A DNA stretch of 64,000 nt from Anaspis maculata (Eukaryota > Arthropoda > Insecta > Coleoptera > Scraptiidae), in contig OX421968.1 of NCBI GenBank assembly GCA_949128115.1, forward strand, positions 8,618,001 to 8,682,000. The letters are read 5' to 3'. The position numbers and the translations under genes were made by a program. Below the pieces are notes generated by a model. It was given only the letters and a program-made list of their open reading frames with translations, ran no database searches and was not told where the DNA came from. Below, one piece after another: positions 63,206-64,000 of the stretch (its first letter is position 1; the number at the start of each line of letters is the position of its first letter).

Positions 63206-64000
63206 TTCCCCAACTTAACCGCGGATGACATATCATTCACATGACATTAACTGACATATGCAAGGCATATAATTGACAGCTCGGCTGTTTTTGTTTGTAC
63301 TGTTTGTAACATAACTTACATACCGTAAAACCACATAACTTTGAACAGCGACAGCAACTTTGAACATTTTCTAAATTTCGTTTCGCGTTGTTGTAGCGCA
63401 TCTATTTTTGAAAATATCATGAAACTGTAAAAGGCATTTGAAAGTAGGGACATTTAGCTTTATAATATAATAGTGACAATTTTGCCTGTCGTCTCAACAT
63501 CTCTGTCACAGATTGGCGCCCATTCAGTATTTTTCGGAAAAACGATTGCCAAGAGCAGTGCGCCAACTTCTAATTGGAAAGTAAGTAAAAACACACTTTA
63601 TGGCTATAAATCTTCAACATGTGATACATTCACATGTATTGACTATTGTGAAATTTGTTCCAAGTCGATATCTTTTAACCAAGTTGAGTAATTATTTTTG
63701 TTACGAAAGGCTGCAACGAAACCTTACCTTAAAACGATGCAATAATTTTCTTATTTTCCCTGGAAATGGCAGAATTGGGCCAATTTTTTTTTTTAATTTG
63801 AAGTTTACGTATTCTATGTTGAAAATATCACAATGAAGTTTATAAAAAATTTATTGACACCATCTAAATGTTTCATAATGTTTTACTCTCGTAGATTAAG
63901 TAAAAACCCTCGTAAATTTAGTAAAAATTGGAATATCGGCGTAATTTTTTTTTTTTAAAAGATCTATGGTGTTCAATGTTGCAGATATGAAGAAACAACT
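63206..64000. other. Intergenic right edge
   Basis: This is AT-rich sequence. Apart from a possible small exon at 63512-63580, nothing is recognised. Confidence 0.3.
63512..63580 (+). CDS. Possible small exon, unrecognised
   Basis: A 69 bp segment lies between a good acceptor (CTCTGTCACAG) and a consensus donor (GTAAGT). It is open for exactly 23 codons in one frame (IGAHSVFFGKTIAKSSAPTS...). No family is recognised and no partner exon is visible in the window, so chance is a real alternative. Confidence 0.2.

Noticed and set aside
1..64000. tRNA, rRNA or other structured RNA genes
   Set aside because: No convincing cloverleaf with internal A and B boxes or conserved RNA motif was seen by eye; a covariance-model scan would be decisive.

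Overview
The window is animal nuclear DNA, most likely from an insect. Genes have short spliced exons with GT-AG introns, the encoded proteins are animal families, and about two thirds of the sequence is interspersed repeats of types common in insects (hAT, PIF/Harbinger-like, foldback, Penelope-like and Ty3/gypsy elements). Short TAGGTACC-type strings recur. A sap-feeding hemipteran is plausible, but this is a weak guess. There is no sign of prokaryotic sequence.

Four protein-coding genes can be rebuilt exon by exon. (1) The 3' half of a MAP7/ensconsin microtubule-associated protein gene, + strand, 1679-5067, continues off the left edge. (2) A complete three-exon GILT-family thiol reductase gene, - strand, 15916-16722 (225 aa), has a CPDS active-site motif in place of CxxC. 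(3) A complete four-exon ERO1 gene, + strand, 20915-38852 (447 aa), has a 15.3 kb second intron. (4) A complete seven-exon UHRF1 gene, - strand, 43032-57433 (734 aa), keeps UBL, tandem Tudor, PHD, SRA and RING modules in frame. An E2F-like site lies just upstream of its start codon. A SWIM zinc-finger reading frame lies between ERO1 and UHRF1.

The rest is a dense, nested mobile-element landscape. The ERO1 intron holds a young antisense Ty3/gypsy element (two 277 bp LTRs with one mismatch, 4 bp target duplication GTAT, one in-frame stop in pol). It also holds a 5'-truncated Penelope-like element with an 11 bp target duplication, a 1.5 kb palindrome and several MITEs. The UHRF1 introns carry a 1.15 kb palindrome and two copies of a TIR element with 4 bp target duplications. 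Elsewhere there are hAT-type elements with 8 bp duplications, PIF/Harbinger-like MITEs with TTA duplications, and a solo LTR with a 4 bp duplication.

The most unusual structures are: a 2.2 kb foldback element at 61030-63205 whose two arms are mirror-image arrays of a ~146 bp unit; decayed THAP-domain fragments at four places, three of them in repeats or elements ending in TAGGG(C/T)NATYGCATG; and many kilobase-scale palindromes, several ending in ACAGGGTG, that would put long hairpins into ERO1 and UHRF1 pre-mRNA. ERO1 and GILT both act on disulphide chemistry in the secretory and endolysosomal pathway, but they are separate genes on opposite strands. I see no operon-like or cluster logic linking the four genes.
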